NCBI RefSeq assembly: GCF_001425265.1
Contig: NZ_LMEC01000011.1
Coordinates: 63,585 to 127,584 of the forward strand
Length of the DNA stretch: 64,000 bases
Reading direction: 5' to 3'
From: Massilia sp. Root418
Lineage (GTDB): Bacteria; Pseudomonadota; Gammaproteobacteria; Burkholderiales; Burkholderiaceae_D
The translations under genes were made by a program, and so were the position numbers. Shown piece after piece: positions 1 to 15,908 of the stretch (positions are counted from its first letter, which is position 1; each line of letters starts with the position of its first letter). A model generated the notes under the pieces. The model was not told the origin of the DNA and made no database searches. It saw only the letters and a program-made list of their open reading frames with translations.

Positions 1-143
1 CGCAGAATATCCAGCACATCCTGGAGGTGACCGAGCAGGCGCAGGACGGCACCCAGCAAACCGCGCAGTCGATTCACAAGCTGTCCATGCTGGCGCAGGA
101 GCTGAAAAACTCGGTTTCGCGCTTCCGCATTTCGGCATCCTGA
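1..143 (+). CDS. pilJ: C-terminal end of a methyl-accepting chemotaxis protein, probably PilJ (partial)
   Basis: Only the last 46 residues lie in the window; the gene begins upstream. They read as the tail of an MCP signalling domain, an amphipathic helix rich in Q, A and T that ends in ELKNSVSRFRISAS before a TGA. Such tails close the cytoplasmic coiled-coil hairpin that binds CheA/CheW-type partners. The next gene, 19 bp downstream, is a PilL/ChpA-type kinase, and in Pil-Chp clusters the receptor just before pilL is PilJ. The MCP call rests on the helix pattern and the name PilJ on position alone. No methylation sites or ligand domain are visible in this fragment. Confidence 0.72.
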   Translation, partial: QNIQHILEVTEQAQDGTQQTAQSIHKLSMLAQELKNSVSRFRISAS

Positions 144-162
144 TTACTTTGAAAGACCCAGC

Positions 163-6448
<6,286 letters not shown>

Positions 6449-6471
<23 letters not shown>

Positions 6472-6600
6472 CCCGCCCTACGGCCCTGCGGCGTTTCGCC
6501 ATCCCGTAGGGCGGGTTAGGCGGAACGCCGTAACCCGCCGTCAGCCTGCGGCGTTTCCCAAACTCCGTAGGGCGGATTAGCGCGCAGCGCGTAACCCGCC
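6449..6600. repeat. REP cluster, three copies (6449-6482 minus, 6505-6539 plus, 6566-6600 plus)
   Basis: Each copy has a 5' GTAG head followed by GGCGGGTTA, a short GC-rich loop and TAACCCGCC. The first lies within the end of pilL. The first and second form an inverted pair with GTAG heads inward. The third carries one stem substitution (GGCGGATTA). The cluster fills the gap between pilL and the convergent photolyase gene, and no other terminator was seen there. Confidence 0.9.
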
Positions 6601-6608
6601 AACGCGCA

Positions 6609-8078
6609 TCAGCCAGCCTTCACCACCGCATACCGCTCCAGGGTACGCTTGCGCGCCTCGTCATGCATCACCAGCGGCGCGGGATAATTATCCCCCAGCC
6701 GCACGCCCTTATCCGCCAGCAGCATGCGCGGCACCAGCCACGGCGCGTGGATCTCCTTGCCGTCCAGGTTGGCCAGCTGCGGCAGGTAGCGCTTGATGAA
6801 CTTCCCGTCCGCGTCGAACTTCTGCGACTGCGTCACCGGATTGAAAATGCGGAAATAGGGCTGCGCATCGCACCCCGACGAGGACGCCCACTGCCAGCCG
6901 CCGTTGTTGGCCGACAGGTCGAAATCGTTCAGATGCTGCGCGAAATACGCTTCGCCGCGGCGCCAGTCTATGCCCAGGTCCTTGATCAGGAAGCAGGCCG
7001 TCACCATGCGCAGGCGGTTATGCATATAGCCGGTGCGGTTCAGCTGCAGCATGGCCGCGTCCACCAGCGGATAGCCGGTGCGGCCCTCGCACCAGGCGGC
7101 GAACAGCGCGTCAGCCTCCGGACCGGATTCCCACGCGATGGCGTCGTACGCCGGCTTGAACGCGGACCCCGCCACGTGCGGATGATGGTACAGAATCATC
7201 ATGTAGAACTCGCGCCAGATCAGCTCCGACAGCCACACCGCGCCGCCTTCGCCTGCCAGCCCGCGCGCCGACAGCTCGGACACCGTGCGCACCAGGTGCC
7301 GGACCGACACGGTGCCGAAGCGCAGGTGCAGCGACAGATAGGACGGCCCCTTCACGGCCGGAAAATCGCGCGCGGTGCCGTAGCCGGCCACCCGGGTCAG
7401 GAAATCCTCGAACAGCTGCGCGCCGCCTTGCATGCCGGCCGGGATCTTCAGTTCGCAAAAATTGGTGCGCTCAAAGCCCAGCGCTTCCAGCGAGGGCAGG
7501 GCGGCCGGCGGGGAAGCAGGGGGCGCCAGGCGGGCCGCCAGCGGCTCCACCGGCAGCGGCGCCAGGCATTCCGGCTCTGCCAGCATCTTTTTCAGCCAGG
7601 CGTTCTTGTACGGCGTGAACACCGAAAACGGCGTGCCGGACTGCGACAGCACCTCGCTTTTCTCGAACACCACCTGGTCCTTGAAGGTGAAGAATGGCCG
7701 CGCATCGGCCGCCAGCGCCTTGGCCACCGCATCGTCGCGGACGATGGCGGCCGGTTCGTAGTCATGGCTGGCGAACACCGCCTCCACGCCCAGCTCCGCC
7801 GCCAGGCGCGGAATCTCCTGTTCGGCCACGGCGTGCCGCACGATCAGCCCGCCGCCCAGCTGTTGCAATTCCGCCGCCAGCTCGGCCACGCAGGCATGGA
7901 TGAACTCCACCCGCCGGTCCGCGCGCGGCAGGTGGTCCAGGATGGTCTTGTCAAAAATGAAAGCGCAATGCACGCGCGCGCTGCGCTGCAAGGCGTGGTG
8001 CAAGGCGGCATGGTCAAACGCGCGCAAGTCGCGCCGGAACCACACCAGCGCAGCGTTCAAGGTGGTGCTCGATGTCAT
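6609..8078 (-). CDS. phrB: Deoxyribodipyrimidine photo-lyase
   Basis: A 489-residue class I CPD photolyase that would split UV-induced pyrimidine dimers with blue light and FAD. The N-terminal antenna domain opens with ALVWFRRDLRAFDHAAL. The C-terminal FAD domain has the family signature region NNGGWQWASSSGCDAQPYF followed by FNPVTQSQKFD. Length matches the family (about 470-500). The ATG at 8078 leaves a 159-bp divergent gap to yqgE. It stands alone as a cytoplasmic DNA-repair gene and ends 8 bp from a REP cluster. The fold call is firm. A cryptochrome-like role cannot be excluded from sequence alone. Confidence 0.95.
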   Translation of the reverse strand: MTSSTTLNAALVWFRRDLRAFDHAALHHALQRSARVHCAFIFDKTILDHLPRADRRVEFIHACVAELAAELQQLGGGLIVRHAVAEQEIPRLAAELGVEAVFASHDYEPAAIVRDDAVAKALAADARPFFTFKDQVVFEKSEVLSQSGTPFSVFTPYKNAWLKKMLAEPECLAPLPVEPLAARLAPPASPPAALPSLEALGFERTNFCELKIPAGMQGGAQLFEDFLTRVAGYGTARDFPAVKGPSYLSLHLRFGTVSVRHLVRTVSELSARGLAGEGGAVWLSELIWREFYMMILYHHPHVAGSAFKPAYDAIAWESGPEADALFAAWCEGRTGYPLVDAAMLQLNRTGYMHNRLRMVTACFLIKDLGIDWRRGEAYFAQHLNDFDLSANNGGWQWASSSGCDAQPYFRIFNPVTQSQKFDADGKFIKRYLPQLANLDGKEIHAPWLVPRMLLADKGVRLGDNYPAPLVMHDEARKRTLERYAVVKAG

Positions 8079-8172
8079 GGGATCGTCAAGTCGTGTGCCG
8101 GCTCAAGACCGGGGCCGTTTTCGGGCCTAATATAGGGGTGATGTAGCCGTAACGTGGCCGCAGCGGCGTTTC

Positions 8173-8202
8173 ATAGTAAACTATCGCCTGAACCATTATA
8201 AA
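8173..8202 (+). promoter_or_regulatory. Possible promoter and small palindrome upstream of yqgE
   Basis: A 12-bp palindrome ATAGTAAACTAT (8173-8184) is followed by a -10-like TATAAA (8197-8202), about 35 bp before the yqgE ATG in an otherwise GC-rich gap. No convincing -35 was found, so this is tentative. Confidence 0.35.
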
Positions 8203-8237
8203 AGAACACCCGCAGCCCAGCAGAGAGAGCAACGCGT

Positions 8238-8894
8238 ATGAAGAAAACTAAAGCTGGTCACGCTCTGCCCGCTCCCGGCCGACTCGAGGAGCCCGACGAT
8301 CCTTTGGCGCCGGCCCCCAAGGACGCCCCCGCGCTGAACCTGGCGAACCACTTCCTGATCGCCATGCCGGCCATGCAAGATCCCGTTTTCGGCGGCACCG
8401 TCGTCTATGTGTGCGAGCACAACGAGAACGGCGTGCTCGGCGTGGTCATCAACAAACCCACCGATATGACCATGCAAGTGCTGTTCGAGCGCATCGATCT
8501 CGAACCGTCGGCCACGCTGTCGCCCGCTATCGTGGATGAACCCATCATGTTCGGCGGCCCGGTGCAGGACGACCGCGGCTTCGTGCTGCACACCCCGGGC
8601 GCGCGCTATTCGTCCTCGCTGACGGTGACCGAGGACGTGGCCTTCACCACCTCCATCGACGTGCTCGAAGCGGTGGCGCGCGGCGCCGGCCCGGAGCGCA
8701 TGCTGGTGTCGATCGGCTACTCGGGCTGGAGCCCGGGCCAGCTGGAAGACGAGATCAGCCGCAACGGCTGGCTGACCGTCGGCGCCCAGGCCCACATCCT
8801 GTTCGAGGTGCCGGTGGAAGAACGTTATTTCGCCGCCATGAAACTGCTCGGCTTCGATCCGCTGATGCTCGCGTCCGAAGCGGGCCACGCCTGA
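8238..8894 (+). CDS. yqgE: YqgE/AlgH family protein (UPF0301)
   Basis: A 218-residue cytoplasmic protein of the YqgE/AlgH family, whose biochemical role is not settled. The core begins at about residue 35 with LANHFLIAMPAMQDPVFGGT and continues with NGVLGVVINKPTD and MFGGPVQDDRGFVLH, all family hallmarks. A roughly 35-residue Pro/Ala-rich N-terminal extension precedes it. It leads a run in which yqgF starts 4 bp after its stop, the usual yqgE-yqgF pairing in proteobacteria. AlgH was named for alginate regulation in Pseudomonas, but nothing here supports that role directly. Confidence 0.93.
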   Translation: MKKTKAGHALPAPGRLEEPDDPLAPAPKDAPALNLANHFLIAMPAMQDPVFGGTVVYVCEHNENGVLGVVINKPTDMTMQVLFERIDLEPSATLSPAIVDEPIMFGGPVQDDRGFVLHTPGARYSSSLTVTEDVAFTTSIDVLEAVARGAGPERMLVSIGYSGWSPGQLEDEISRNGWLTVGAQAHILFEVPVEERYFAAMKLLGFDPLMLASEAGHA

Positions 8895-8898
8895 TGCG

Positions 8899-9309
8899 GT
8901 GCTGAGCGTGGAGCAACTCGACACCATCCTCGGCTTCGATTTCGGCATCAAGCGCATCGGCGTTGCCATCGGCAACAGCGTGCTGCGCCAGGCGACGCCG
9001 CTGGCGGTCATTGCCAGCATCGGCAACGACGCCCGCTTCGGCGAAATCGCCGAGCTGATACGGCAATGGGAACCGACCCGCTTCGTGGTCGGCCTGCCCA
9101 GCCATCCGGACGGCACCGCGCACGAGATGACGGCGCGCTGCCGCAAGTTCGCCAACCAGCTCAACGGCCGCTTCAACCTGCCGGTGGTGCTGGTCGACGA
9201 GCGCTACTCGTCGGCCGTCATCCAGGCCAAGCGCGGGGAGGTCATCGACGACCGCGCCGCCTCCATCATTTTGCAACAATACTTTGACGAATATGTCCCT
9301 ACCAACTAA
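8899..9309 (+). CDS. yqgF: Holliday junction resolvase-like protein YqgF/RuvX (16S rRNA pre-processing nuclease)
   Basis: A 136-residue RNase H-fold protein. Family members mature the 5' end of 16S rRNA and were earlier described as putative Holliday junction resolvases. The first acidic residue lies in ILGFDFGIKRIGVAIG, the middle motif is FVVGLPSHPDG, and the last is VLVDERYSS, with a terminal DDRAASIILQQYFD. The start is GTG at 8899, 4 bp after yqgE, and no ATG is placed to keep the first motif. The 3' end overlaps pyrR by 17 bp, which suggests coupled translation. Confidence 0.94.
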   Translation: MLSVEQLDTILGFDFGIKRIGVAIGNSVLRQATPLAVIASIGNDARFGEIAELIRQWEPTRFVVGLPSHPDGTAHEMTARCRKFANQLNGRFNLPVVLVDERYSSAVIQAKRGEVIDDRAASIILQQYFDEYVPTN

Positions 9310-9826
9310 CTCCTCCGCGCCGGCCTCGCTGGACGCGGAAGCGCTGTACGCTGAGCTGCTGCAGCAGGTGAAAGCCGGCCTGGCCGACGCCCACGAGCCG
9401 GCCATTGTCGGCATCCATTCCGGCGGCGCCTGGCTGGCCGAGCGCCTCGCGGCCGACCTGGGCCTGAGCGCGCGCTGCGGCGTGCTGGACGTGTCCTTCT
9501 ACCGCGACGACTTCGCGAAGAAGGGTCTGCCGGCCGAAGTGAAGCCCACCCAGATCGGCTTTGACGTGGCCGGCGCCACCCTGCTGCTGGTGGACGACGT
9601 GCTCTACACCGGCCGCACCACCCGCGCCGCCATCAACGAGCTGTTCGACTATGGCCGCCCGGCGCGCATCATGCTGGCCGCGCTGGTGGACCGCGGCGAG
9701 CGCCAGTTGCCCGTGGCCGCCGACTTCGTCGCCGCGCGCGTGGCGGTGCAGCCGGGCCAGGCGCTGCGCCTGAAACGCAACGACGCCGGACAATTCACGC
9801 TTACCATCGAAAACGACCATGCTTAA
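9293..9826 (+). CDS. pyrR: PyrR: pyrimidine operon attenuator / uracil phosphoribosyltransferase
   Basis: A type I phosphoribosyltransferase of about 177 residues. The PRPP-binding loop is clear: [27 protein letters not shown] is the second PyrR family signature. In Bacillus the protein binds pyr mRNA and also makes UMP from uracil and PRPP. In Gram-negatives the RNA-binding role is uncertain, and no attenuator was recognised in front of this gene. The ATG at 9293 is chosen because the flanking text starts MSLPTNSS. An in-frame TTG at 9284 would add three residues. It overlaps yqgF at the 5' end and pyrB by 8 bp at the 3' end. Confidence 0.92.
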   Translation: MSLPTNSSAPASLDAEALYAELLQQVKAGLADAHEPAIVGIHSGGAWLAERLAADLGLSARCGVLDVSFYRDDFAKKGLPAEVKPTQIGFDVAGATLLLVDDVLYTGRTTRAAINELFDYGRPARIMLAALVDRGERQLPVAADFVAARVAVQPGQALRLKRNDAGQFTLTIENDHA

Positions 9827-10784
9827 TCCGCAACTGAACAAACACGGCGAGCTGCAGCACTTGCTGTCGATCGAAGGGCTGCCCAAGTCCATCGTCAACC
9901 ACATCCTGGACACCGCGTCCTCCTTCGTCGGCGTGTCCGACCGCGAAGTGAAGAAAGTGCCGCTGATGCGCGGCAAGAGCGTGTTCAACCTGTTCTTCGA
10001 GAACTCCACGCGCACCCGCACCACCTTCGAGATCGCCTCCAAGCGCCTGTCGGCGGACGTGATCAACCTGAACATCCAGGCCTCCTCGGCCAGCAAGGGC
10101 GAGTCGCTGCTCGACACCATCGACAACCTGTCGGCCATGCATGCCGACATGTTCGTGGTGCGCCACTCGCAGTCCGGCGCGCCGTACCTGATCGCCAAGC
10201 ACCTGAACGACCACAAGCAGCACCACGTGCACGTGGTGAACGCGGGCGACGGCCGCCATGCGCACCCCACGCAGGGCCTGCTGGACATGTACACCATCCG
10301 CCACTACAAGAAGGACTTCACCAAGCTGACGGTGGCCATCGTGGGCGACATCCTGCACAGCCGCGTGGCCCGTTCCGACATCCACGCGCTCACCACCCTG
10401 GGCGTGCCCGAAGTGCGCGCCATCGGCCCGCACACCCTGCTGCCGGGCGGCCTGGAGCAGCTGGGCGTGCGCACCTTCACCAACATGGATGAAGGTTTGA
10501 AGGGCGTGGACGTGATCATCATGCTGCGCCTGCAGAACGAGCGCATGAACGGCGCGCTGCTGCCGTCGGCGCAGGAATACTTCAAGAACTACGGCCTCAC
10601 GCCGGAACGCCTGGCGCTGGCCAGGCCGGACGCCATCGTCATGCACCCGGGCCCGATGAACCGCGGCGTGGAGATCGACTCCGCCGTGGCCGACGGCCCG
10701 CAGGCGGTGATCCTGCCGCAGGTGACGTTTGGTATTGCAGTCCGCATGGCGGTGATGAGTATTCTGGCAGGGGCGAAGGAATGA
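9819..10784 (+). CDS. pyrB: Aspartate carbamoyltransferase catalytic subunit
   Basis: A 321-residue ATCase that condenses carbamoyl phosphate and aspartate in the second step of UMP synthesis. The carbamoyl-phosphate site is [19 protein letters not shown]. The aspartate-domain motif [15 protein letters not shown] and the C-terminal [12 protein letters not shown] are also present. It starts inside pyrR and overlaps the following pyrC-like gene by 4 bp (ATGA). No pyrI regulatory subunit is found. The partner is instead the pyrC' product, as in the Pseudomonas-type dodecameric ATCase. Confidence 0.97.
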   Translation: MLNPQLNKHGELQHLLSIEGLPKSIVNHILDTASSFVGVSDREVKKVPLMRGKSVFNLFFENSTRTRTTFEIASKRLSADVINLNIQASSASKGESLLDTIDNLSAMHADMFVVRHSQSGAPYLIAKHLNDHKQHHVHVVNAGDGRHAHPTQGLLDMYTIRHYKKDFTKLTVAIVGDILHSRVARSDIHALTTLGVPEVRAIGPHTLLPGGLEQLGVRTFTNMDEGLKGVDVIIMLRLQNERMNGALLPSAQEYFKNYGLTPERLALARPDAIVMHPGPMNRGVEIDSAVADGPQAVILPQVTFGIAVRMAVMSILAGAKE

Positions 10785-12100
10785 AACTGGTAATTAAAAA
10801 TGGCCGCGTGATCGACCCGGCCAACGGCGTCAACGGCGTGCAGGACCTGTACATTGAAGACGGCAAGATCGCTGCGCTGGGCAGCGCCCCTGCGGGCTTC
10901 ACCGCCGAGCAAACCATCGACGCCACCGGCCTGGTGGTCGCCCCAGGCCTGGTCGACCTGGCCGTGCGCCTGCGCGAGCCGGGCTACGAATACAAGGCCA
11001 CGCTGGAATCGGAAATGCAGGCCGCCATGCAAGGCGGCGTCACCAGCCTGGTGTGCCCGCCGGACACCGACCCGGTGCTGGACGAACCCGGCCTGGTGGA
11101 AATGCTCAAGCACCGCGCGCGCCGCCTGAACCAGGCCCACGTGCACCCGCTGGGCGCGCTCACCATGGGCCTGAAAGGCCAGTCCATCACCGAGATGGCC
11201 GAGCTGACCGGTTCCGGCTGCATCGGCTTCTCGCAGGCCGAAGTGCCGGTGGAAGACACCACCGTGCTGCTGCGCGCGCTGCAATACGCCAAGACCTTCG
11301 ACTACACCGTCTGGCTGCGCCCGCAGGACGCCCACATCGGCCGCGGCGGCGTGGCCCACAGCGGCCCGCTGGCCTCGCGCCTGGGCCTGTCCGGCGTACC
11401 GGTGATGGCCGAGACCATCGCCCTGCACACCATCTTCGAGCTGATGCGCGCCACCGGCGCCCGCGTGCACCTGTGCCGCCTGTCCTCGGCCGCCGGCCTG
11501 GAACTGGTGCGCGCGGCCAAGGCGGAAGGCTTGCCGGTCAGCTGCGACGTCGGCGCCCACCACCTGCACCTGACCGACGCCGACATCGGCTTCTTCGACT
11601 CGAATGCCCGCGTCACGCCGCCGTTCCGCGCCCAGCGCGACCGCGACGCCATCCGCGCCGCCGTGCTGGACGGCACGGTGGACGCCATCTGCTCCGACCA
11701 CACCCCGGTGGACGACGACGAAAAACTGCTGCCCTTCGGCGAAGCCTCGCCCGGCGCCACCGGCCTGGAGCTGCTGCTGTCGCTGGCGCTGAAATGGGCC
11801 GACGACTACGCCGCCGCCCAGCCCGGCATGCAGGAGGGCGCCGCGCTGGCGCTGGCCATCAGCCGCATCAGCGCGGACGCCGCGCGCGTGTCCGGCCTGG
11901 ACCGCCAGGGTGCCGGCCAGCTCGGCGTGGGCAGCATGGCCGACCTCTGCGTCTTCGACCCGGCCGAGCGCTGGACCGTGGAAGGCAGCGCGCTGGCCAG
12001 CCAGGGCAAGCACACGCCCTTCCTCGGCTACGAACTGGCGGGCAGGGTGCAAGCCACCGTCGTTGCCGGCCGCGTCGCCTACCAGCGCAACGCGCGCTGA
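10781..12100 (+). CDS. pyrC': Dihydroorotase-like protein PyrC' (probably non-catalytic ATCase partner)
   Basis: A 439-residue amidohydrolase-fold protein next to pyrB. The catalytic residues are missing. The metal-binding HxH of dihydroorotase, expected in DLHVHLREPG, reads [10 protein letters not shown] here (A61, R63). The FSDDG motif is replaced by FSQAE, the HxED site by RPQD, and the later histidine by arginine in [10 protein letters not shown]. Only the final SDHTP (D306) is kept. This matches the inactive PyrC'/PyrX of Pseudomonas, which is needed to assemble a dodecameric ATCase. A catalytic pyrC must lie elsewhere. It overlaps pyrB by 4 bp. The loss of ligands is seen directly and the structural role is inferred from the family. 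Confidence 0.9.
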   Translation: MKLVIKNGRVIDPANGVNGVQDLYIEDGKIAALGSAPAGFTAEQTIDATGLVVAPGLVDLAVRLREPGYEYKATLESEMQAAMQGGVTSLVCPPDTDPVLDEPGLVEMLKHRARRLNQAHVHPLGALTMGLKGQSITEMAELTGSGCIGFSQAEVPVEDTTVLLRALQYAKTFDYTVWLRPQDAHIGRGGVAHSGPLASRLGLSGVPVMAETIALHTIFELMRATGARVHLCRLSSAAGLELVRAAKAEGLPVSCDVGAHHLHLTDADIGFFDSNARVTPPFRAQRDRDAIRAAVLDGTVDAICSDHTPVDDDEKLLPFGEASPGATGLELLLSLALKWADDYAAAQPGMQEGAALALAISRISADAARVSGLDRQGAGQLGVGSMADLCVFDPAERWTVEGSALASQGKHTPFLGYELAGRVQATVVAGRVAYQRNAR

Positions 12101-12111
12101 CCGCAGCCGGG

Positions 12112-12882
12112 TTGACTATTTTGCTCATTTACCGCTTGCTGCGGATGGTGGTGCACGTGCTGTACGGCATGGCCGTGTGCGCCACCGTGTTTCCCTGGAT
12201 CGGCATGGAAGCGCGCAACCGCCATATCCGGCGCTGGTCGCGCACCTTGCTGGGCATCTGCAATGTCACCGTGGAAATGGCGCCGGACAGCGCCACGCCG
12301 CTGGAGCACGCCATGATCGTGGCCAACCATGTGTCCTGGCTGGACATCTTCGTGGTCGATGCGCTCTATCCCTGCCGCTTCGTGGCCAAGGCGGAAATCC
12401 GCGCCTGGCCGCTGGCCGGCTGGCTGGCCGAGAAAGCCGGCACGGTGTTCATCGCGCGCGGCAGCAAGCGCGACCTGCGCAATATCTTCAAGGGCCTGGT
12501 GCACAGCCTGCAGGCGGGCGAGCGGGTGGCGTTCTTCCCGGAGGGGACCACGGCGCCGCAAGGCTCGCTGCTGCCTTTCCACGCCAACCTGTTCGAGGCG
12601 GCGGTGGACGCCAAGGTGCTGGTGCAGCCGCTGGCGCTGAGCTATTCGGACGCGGCCGGCGGCCACCATCCCAACGTGGATTTCATTGGCGAAACCACTT
12701 TCGCCGAGAGCGTGCTGGCCATCCTGCGCGGCACGCCGGTGCGTGCGCGCCTGAAGTACCTGCCGGCCATGGACGCCACCGGCGGCCACCGCCGCGAACT
12801 GGCGCAGGCGGCGCACGACGCGGTCGCGGCCGGCCTCGGCATCGCGGCGGAGCCCGGCGGCTTACGGCCGCACGCGGCCTAA
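12112..12882 (+). CDS. Lysophospholipid / 1-acylglycerol-3-phosphate acyltransferase family protein
   Basis: A PlsC-family acyltransferase of about 256 residues. The N-terminus is hydrophobic (a membrane anchor around LLIYRLLRMVVHVLYGMAV). The acceptor site NHVSWLD is a canonical HX4D, and FFPEGTT is the second motif. The most likely start is TTG at 12112, 11 bp after pyrC'; an ATG at 12145 would still keep the motifs. It would acylate lysophosphatidic acid or a related lipid at the inner membrane. The same arrangement after a pyr operon is common in this bacterial group, but a metabolic link to pyrimidines is not apparent. The last residues (GGLRPHAA) are encoded by a variant REP. Confidence 0.88.
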   Translation: MTILLIYRLLRMVVHVLYGMAVCATVFPWIGMEARNRHIRRWSRTLLGICNVTVEMAPDSATPLEHAMIVANHVSWLDIFVVDALYPCRFVAKAEIRAWPLAGWLAEKAGTVFIARGSKRDLRNIFKGLVHSLQAGERVAFFPEGTTAPQGSLLPFHANLFEAAVDAKVLVQPLALSYSDAAGGHHPNVDFIGETTFAESVLAILRGTPVRARLKYLPAMDATGGHRRELAQAAHDAVAAGLGIAAEPGGLRPHAA

Positions 12883-12944
12883 GCCGCCCTACGGGCAGGC
12901 GGTAGGGCGTAGGGCGGGTTAGCGGGGCACCCGCGTAACCCGCC
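12856..12944. repeat. REP pair (12856-12893 minus variant, 12908-12944 plus)
   Basis: The first copy is a variant in which both stem arms changed together, to GGCGGCTTA and TAAGCCGCC, so pairing is kept. It overlaps the end of the acyltransferase gene. The second is canonical. GTAG heads face each other. The pair lies between convergent genes and may end transcription from both sides. Confidence 0.87.
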
Positions 12945-12960
12945 GCGCGCCGCCACCCAA

Positions 12961-13806
12961 CTATTTCTTGCCGCTGTGCTCGCGGTACTCCGGGCACTGC
13001 ACCTGCATCAGCGACCGGTCGTCCAGGCACACGGCCGACAGGTAGCCGCCCCACACGCAGCCAGTGTCCAGCGCGATCAGGTTCGGCTTCAGCATCAGCC
13101 CCAGCGCCGACCAGTGGCCGAACACCACCGTCACGTCCTGCGTGCGGCGTCCCGGCACCTCGAACCACGGCATCAGTCCGCTGGCCGGATCGGCCTTGGC
13201 ACTTTCCTTCAGCTTGAAGTCCATCACCCCGTCCATGCTGCAAAAGCGCAGCCGCGTCAGCGCGTTGACGATGCAGCGCAAGCGCGCCGGCCCGTGCAGC
13301 TCGTCGTTCCAGGCGTCCGGCTCGTTGCCATACATCTGCGCCAGGAAGCCGGCCCAGGCCGGACCGCGCAGCGCCGCTTCCACTTCGCCCGCCAGCGCCA
13401 TCACTTGGGCCGCGTCCCATTGCGGCAGCACGCCGCCGTGCACCAGCAGGTGGCCCTTGCGCAGCATGGCCATGGGCCGCGTGCGCAGCCAGTCCAGCAG
13501 CTCGGCGCCGTCCGGCGCTTCCAAGATGTGCTCCAGCGTGTCGGAACCGGAAGCGGGGCGGATGCCGCTGGCCACGGCCAGCAGGTGCAGGTCGTGGTTG
13601 CCCAGCACCGTGTCGATGCGCCCGCCGCTGGCCACCGCCAGCGCATACACATAGCGCAGGGTGGCCAGCGAATCCGGCCCCCGGTTGATCAAGTCCCCGG
13701 TAAATAAAATGGATGGCGCCGGCTGTTCCTGGGCAAGGATGCGGTCGACCAGGGCGACGGTCTGGTCGTGGCAGCCTTGCAGGTCGCCAATCACATAGGT
13801 TTTCAT
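12961..13806 (-). CDS. apaH: Symmetrical bis(5'-nucleosyl)-tetraphosphatase (diadenosine tetraphosphatase)
   Basis: A 281-residue metallophosphoesterase that would split Ap4A into two ADP. The metal motifs appear in order: GDLQGC at the N-terminus, [17 protein letters not shown], then GNHDLHLLA, and HGGVLPQWD further on. [15 protein letters not shown] near the end is typical of ApaH. Length equals the family's (about 275-280). It is divergent from rfbB across a 114-bp gap. It is not in an obvious operon here, unlike in enterics, where apaH follows apaG and ksgA. Confidence 0.96.
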   Translation of the reverse strand: MKTYVIGDLQGCHDQTVALVDRILAQEQPAPSILFTGDLINRGPDSLATLRYVYALAVASGGRIDTVLGNHDLHLLAVASGIRPASGSDTLEHILEAPDGAELLDWLRTRPMAMLRKGHLLVHGGVLPQWDAAQVMALAGEVEAALRGPAWAGFLAQMYGNEPDAWNDELHGPARLRCIVNALTRLRFCSMDGVMDFKLKESAKADPASGLMPWFEVPGRRTQDVTVVFGHWSALGLMLKPNLIALDTGCVWGGYLSAVCLDDRSLMQVQCPEYREHSGKK

Positions 13807-13920
13807 AAGTGTTGCAATTGAAGAAATAAGTGGTAAGCGGCGCTAAATTCTCGCGGTAGGAGGCGAGTTTCACATAAAATCATGCCTATGACTAATTTGA
13901 CGCTCTAAGCGGGATGCTAA

Positions 13921-14991
13921 ATGATTTTTGTTACAGGCGGTGCGGGCTTTATCGGCTCAAACTTCGTTCTCGACTGGCTGGCACAATCCGACGAGCCTGT
14001 CCTGAATTTCGACAAGCTGACTTACGCGGGCAACCTGAATAACCTGGCGGCGCTGAAAAACGACAGCCGCCACATTTTCGTGCGCGGCGACATCTGCGAC
14101 CAGGCCCAGGTGCTGGCCCTGCTGAACACCCACAAGCCGCGCGCCATCGTGCACTTCGCGGCCGAAAGCCATGTGGACCGTTCCATCCACGGCCCCGGCG
14201 AATTCATCCAGACCAACATCAACGGCACTTTCAGCCTGCTGGAAGCGGCGCGCAGCTACTGGGGCGCGCTGCCCGAGGCGGAGCGCGCCGCCTTCCGTTT
14301 CCTGCACGTATCCACCGACGAGGTGTACGGCACGCTGGGCAAGGACGACGCGCCCTTCAGCGAAACCACCCCGTACGCGCCGAACAGCCCGTACTCGGCT
14401 TCCAAGGCCGCCTCGGACCACCTGGTGCGCTCCTACCATCACACGTACGGCTTCCCCACGCTCACCACCAACTGCTCGAACAACTACGGCCCCTACCATT
14501 TCCCTGAGAAGCTGATCCCGCTGATCATCGCCAACGCCCAGGCGGGCAAGCCGCTGCCGATCTACGGCGACGGCCAGCAGGTGCGCGACTGGCTGTATGT
14601 GAGCGATCACTGCGCCGCCATCCGCCGGGTGCTGGAAGGGGGCCGCCTGGGCGAGACCTACAACGTGGGCGGCTGGAACGAGATGGCCAACCTGGACGTG
14701 GTGCACACCCTGTGCGACATGCTGGACCAGCTCAAGCCGAAGGCGGCCGGCAGCTACCGCGAGCAGATCACCTTCGTCAAGGACCGCCCAGGCCATGACC
14801 GCCGCTATGCGATCGATGCGCGCAAGCTGGAGCGCGAGCTGGGCTGGAAGCCGGCCGAAACCTTCCAGACCGGCATCCGGAAAACCGTGCAGTGGTATCT
14901 CGACAACCAGCCCTGGGTGGCCGACGTGCAGTCGGGCAGCTATGCTAAATGGGTGGAAACCAACTACTTCAACCGGGACGGCGCACAATGA
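13921..14991 (+). CDS. rfbB: dTDP-glucose 4,6-dehydratase
   Basis: A 356-residue extended short-chain dehydrogenase that converts dTDP-glucose to dTDP-4-keto-6-deoxyglucose, the second step of dTDP-L-rhamnose synthesis. The NAD-binding motif is [12 protein letters not shown]. The catalytic region has [12 protein letters not shown] and [11 protein letters not shown] (Tyr/Lys pair). [16 protein letters not shown] is diagnostic. It opens a four-gene run whose junctions all overlap by 4 bp (ATGA). The Shine-Dalgarno in front of the ATG is weak. The upstream 114 bp is AT-richer than its surroundings and probably holds the promoter. Confidence 0.97.
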   Translation: MIFVTGGAGFIGSNFVLDWLAQSDEPVLNFDKLTYAGNLNNLAALKNDSRHIFVRGDICDQAQVLALLNTHKPRAIVHFAAESHVDRSIHGPGEFIQTNINGTFSLLEAARSYWGALPEAERAAFRFLHVSTDEVYGTLGKDDAPFSETTPYAPNSPYSASKAASDHLVRSYHHTYGFPTLTTNCSNNYGPYHFPEKLIPLIIANAQAGKPLPIYGDGQQVRDWLYVSDHCAAIRRVLEGGRLGETYNVGGWNEMANLDVVHTLCDMLDQLKPKAAGSYREQITFVKDRPGHDRRYAIDARKLERELGWKPAETFQTGIRKTVQWYLDNQPWVADVQSGSYAKWVETNYFNRDGAQ

Positions 14992-15908
14992 GCAAGGCAT
15001 CCAGCACCAGTAAGGCAGTGGGCGGCCGCAAGGGCATCATCCTGGCCGGCGGTTCCGGCACCCGGCTGTACCCGGTCACCATGAGCGTGTCCAAGCAGCT
15101 GCTGCCGATCTATGACAAGCCGATGATCTACCATCCGCTGACCACGCTGATGCTGGCCGGCATGCGCGAGATCCTCATCATCTCCACGCCGCAGGACACG
15201 CCGCGTTTCCGCGAACTGCTGGGTGATGGCAGCCAGTGGGGCATCCAGCTCAGCTATGCGGTGCAGCCTTCGCCGGACGGCCTGGCGCAAGCCTTCATCA
15301 TCGGCCGCGAGTTCGTCGGCGATGCGCCGTCCGCCCTCATCCTGGGCGACAACATCTATTACGGCAACGACCTGGATGCCTTGCTGCGCAGTGCCGCCGA
15401 GCAGACCAGCGGCGCCACCGTGTTCGCCTACCACGTGCACGATCCGGAACGCTACGGCGTGGTGGAGTTCGACAAGGACCGCCGCGCCGTCAGCATCGAG
15501 GAAAAACCGGCCGTGCCGAAGTCCAACTATGCGGTCACCGGCCTGTATTTCTACGACAGCCAGGTGTGCGACATCGCCGCCGGCATCAAGCCTTCCGCGC
15601 GCGGCGAGCTGGAGATCACCGACGTCAACCGCGCCTATCTGGAAGCGCAGCAGCTCAACGTGGAAGTGATGGGGCGCGGCATGGCCTGGCTCGACACCGG
15701 CACCCACGAATCCTTGCTCGATGCGTCGCAATTCATCGCCACCATTGAACGGCGGCAGGGCTTGAAAGTGGCTTGCCCGGAAGAGATCGCCTACCGCAAG
15801 GGCTATATCGACGCGGACCAGCTGCGCCAGCTGGCAGAGCCACTGAAGAAGAACAACTACGGCCAATACCTGTTGCAAATCCTGGAAGACAAGGTCCTGT
15901 CGCGATGA
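14988..15908 (+). CDS. rfbA: Glucose-1-phosphate thymidylyltransferase
   Basis: A 306-residue nucleotidyltransferase that makes dTDP-glucose from glucose-1-phosphate and dTTP, the first step of dTDP-rhamnose synthesis. The nucleotide site is [15 protein letters not shown], with [16 protein letters not shown] and [13 protein letters not shown] following. The ATG at 14988 overlaps the rfbB stop by 4 bp. About 14 polar residues precede the conserved core. An upstream in-frame start would run into rfbB and is not needed. It ends in a 4-bp overlap with rfbC. Confidence 0.97.
   Translation: MSKASSTSKAVGGRKGIILAGGSGTRLYPVTMSVSKQLLPIYDKPMIYHPLTTLMLAGMREILIISTPQDTPRFRELLGDGSQWGIQLSYAVQPSPDGLAQAFIIGREFVGDAPSALILGDNIYYGNDLDALLRSAAEQTSGATVFAYHVHDPERYGVVEFDKDRRAVSIEEKPAVPKSNYAVTGLYFYDSQVCDIAAGIKPSARGELEITDVNRAYLEAQQLNVEVMGRGMAWLDTGTHESLLDASQFIATIERRQGLKVACPEEIAYRKGYIDADQLRQLAEPLKKNNYGQYLLQILEDKVLSR

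Noticed and set aside
11053..12882. A 609-codon frame joining the pyrC' region to the acyltransferase
   Set aside because: The first two thirds are an out-of-frame shadow of pyrC'; the true protein starts near 12112.
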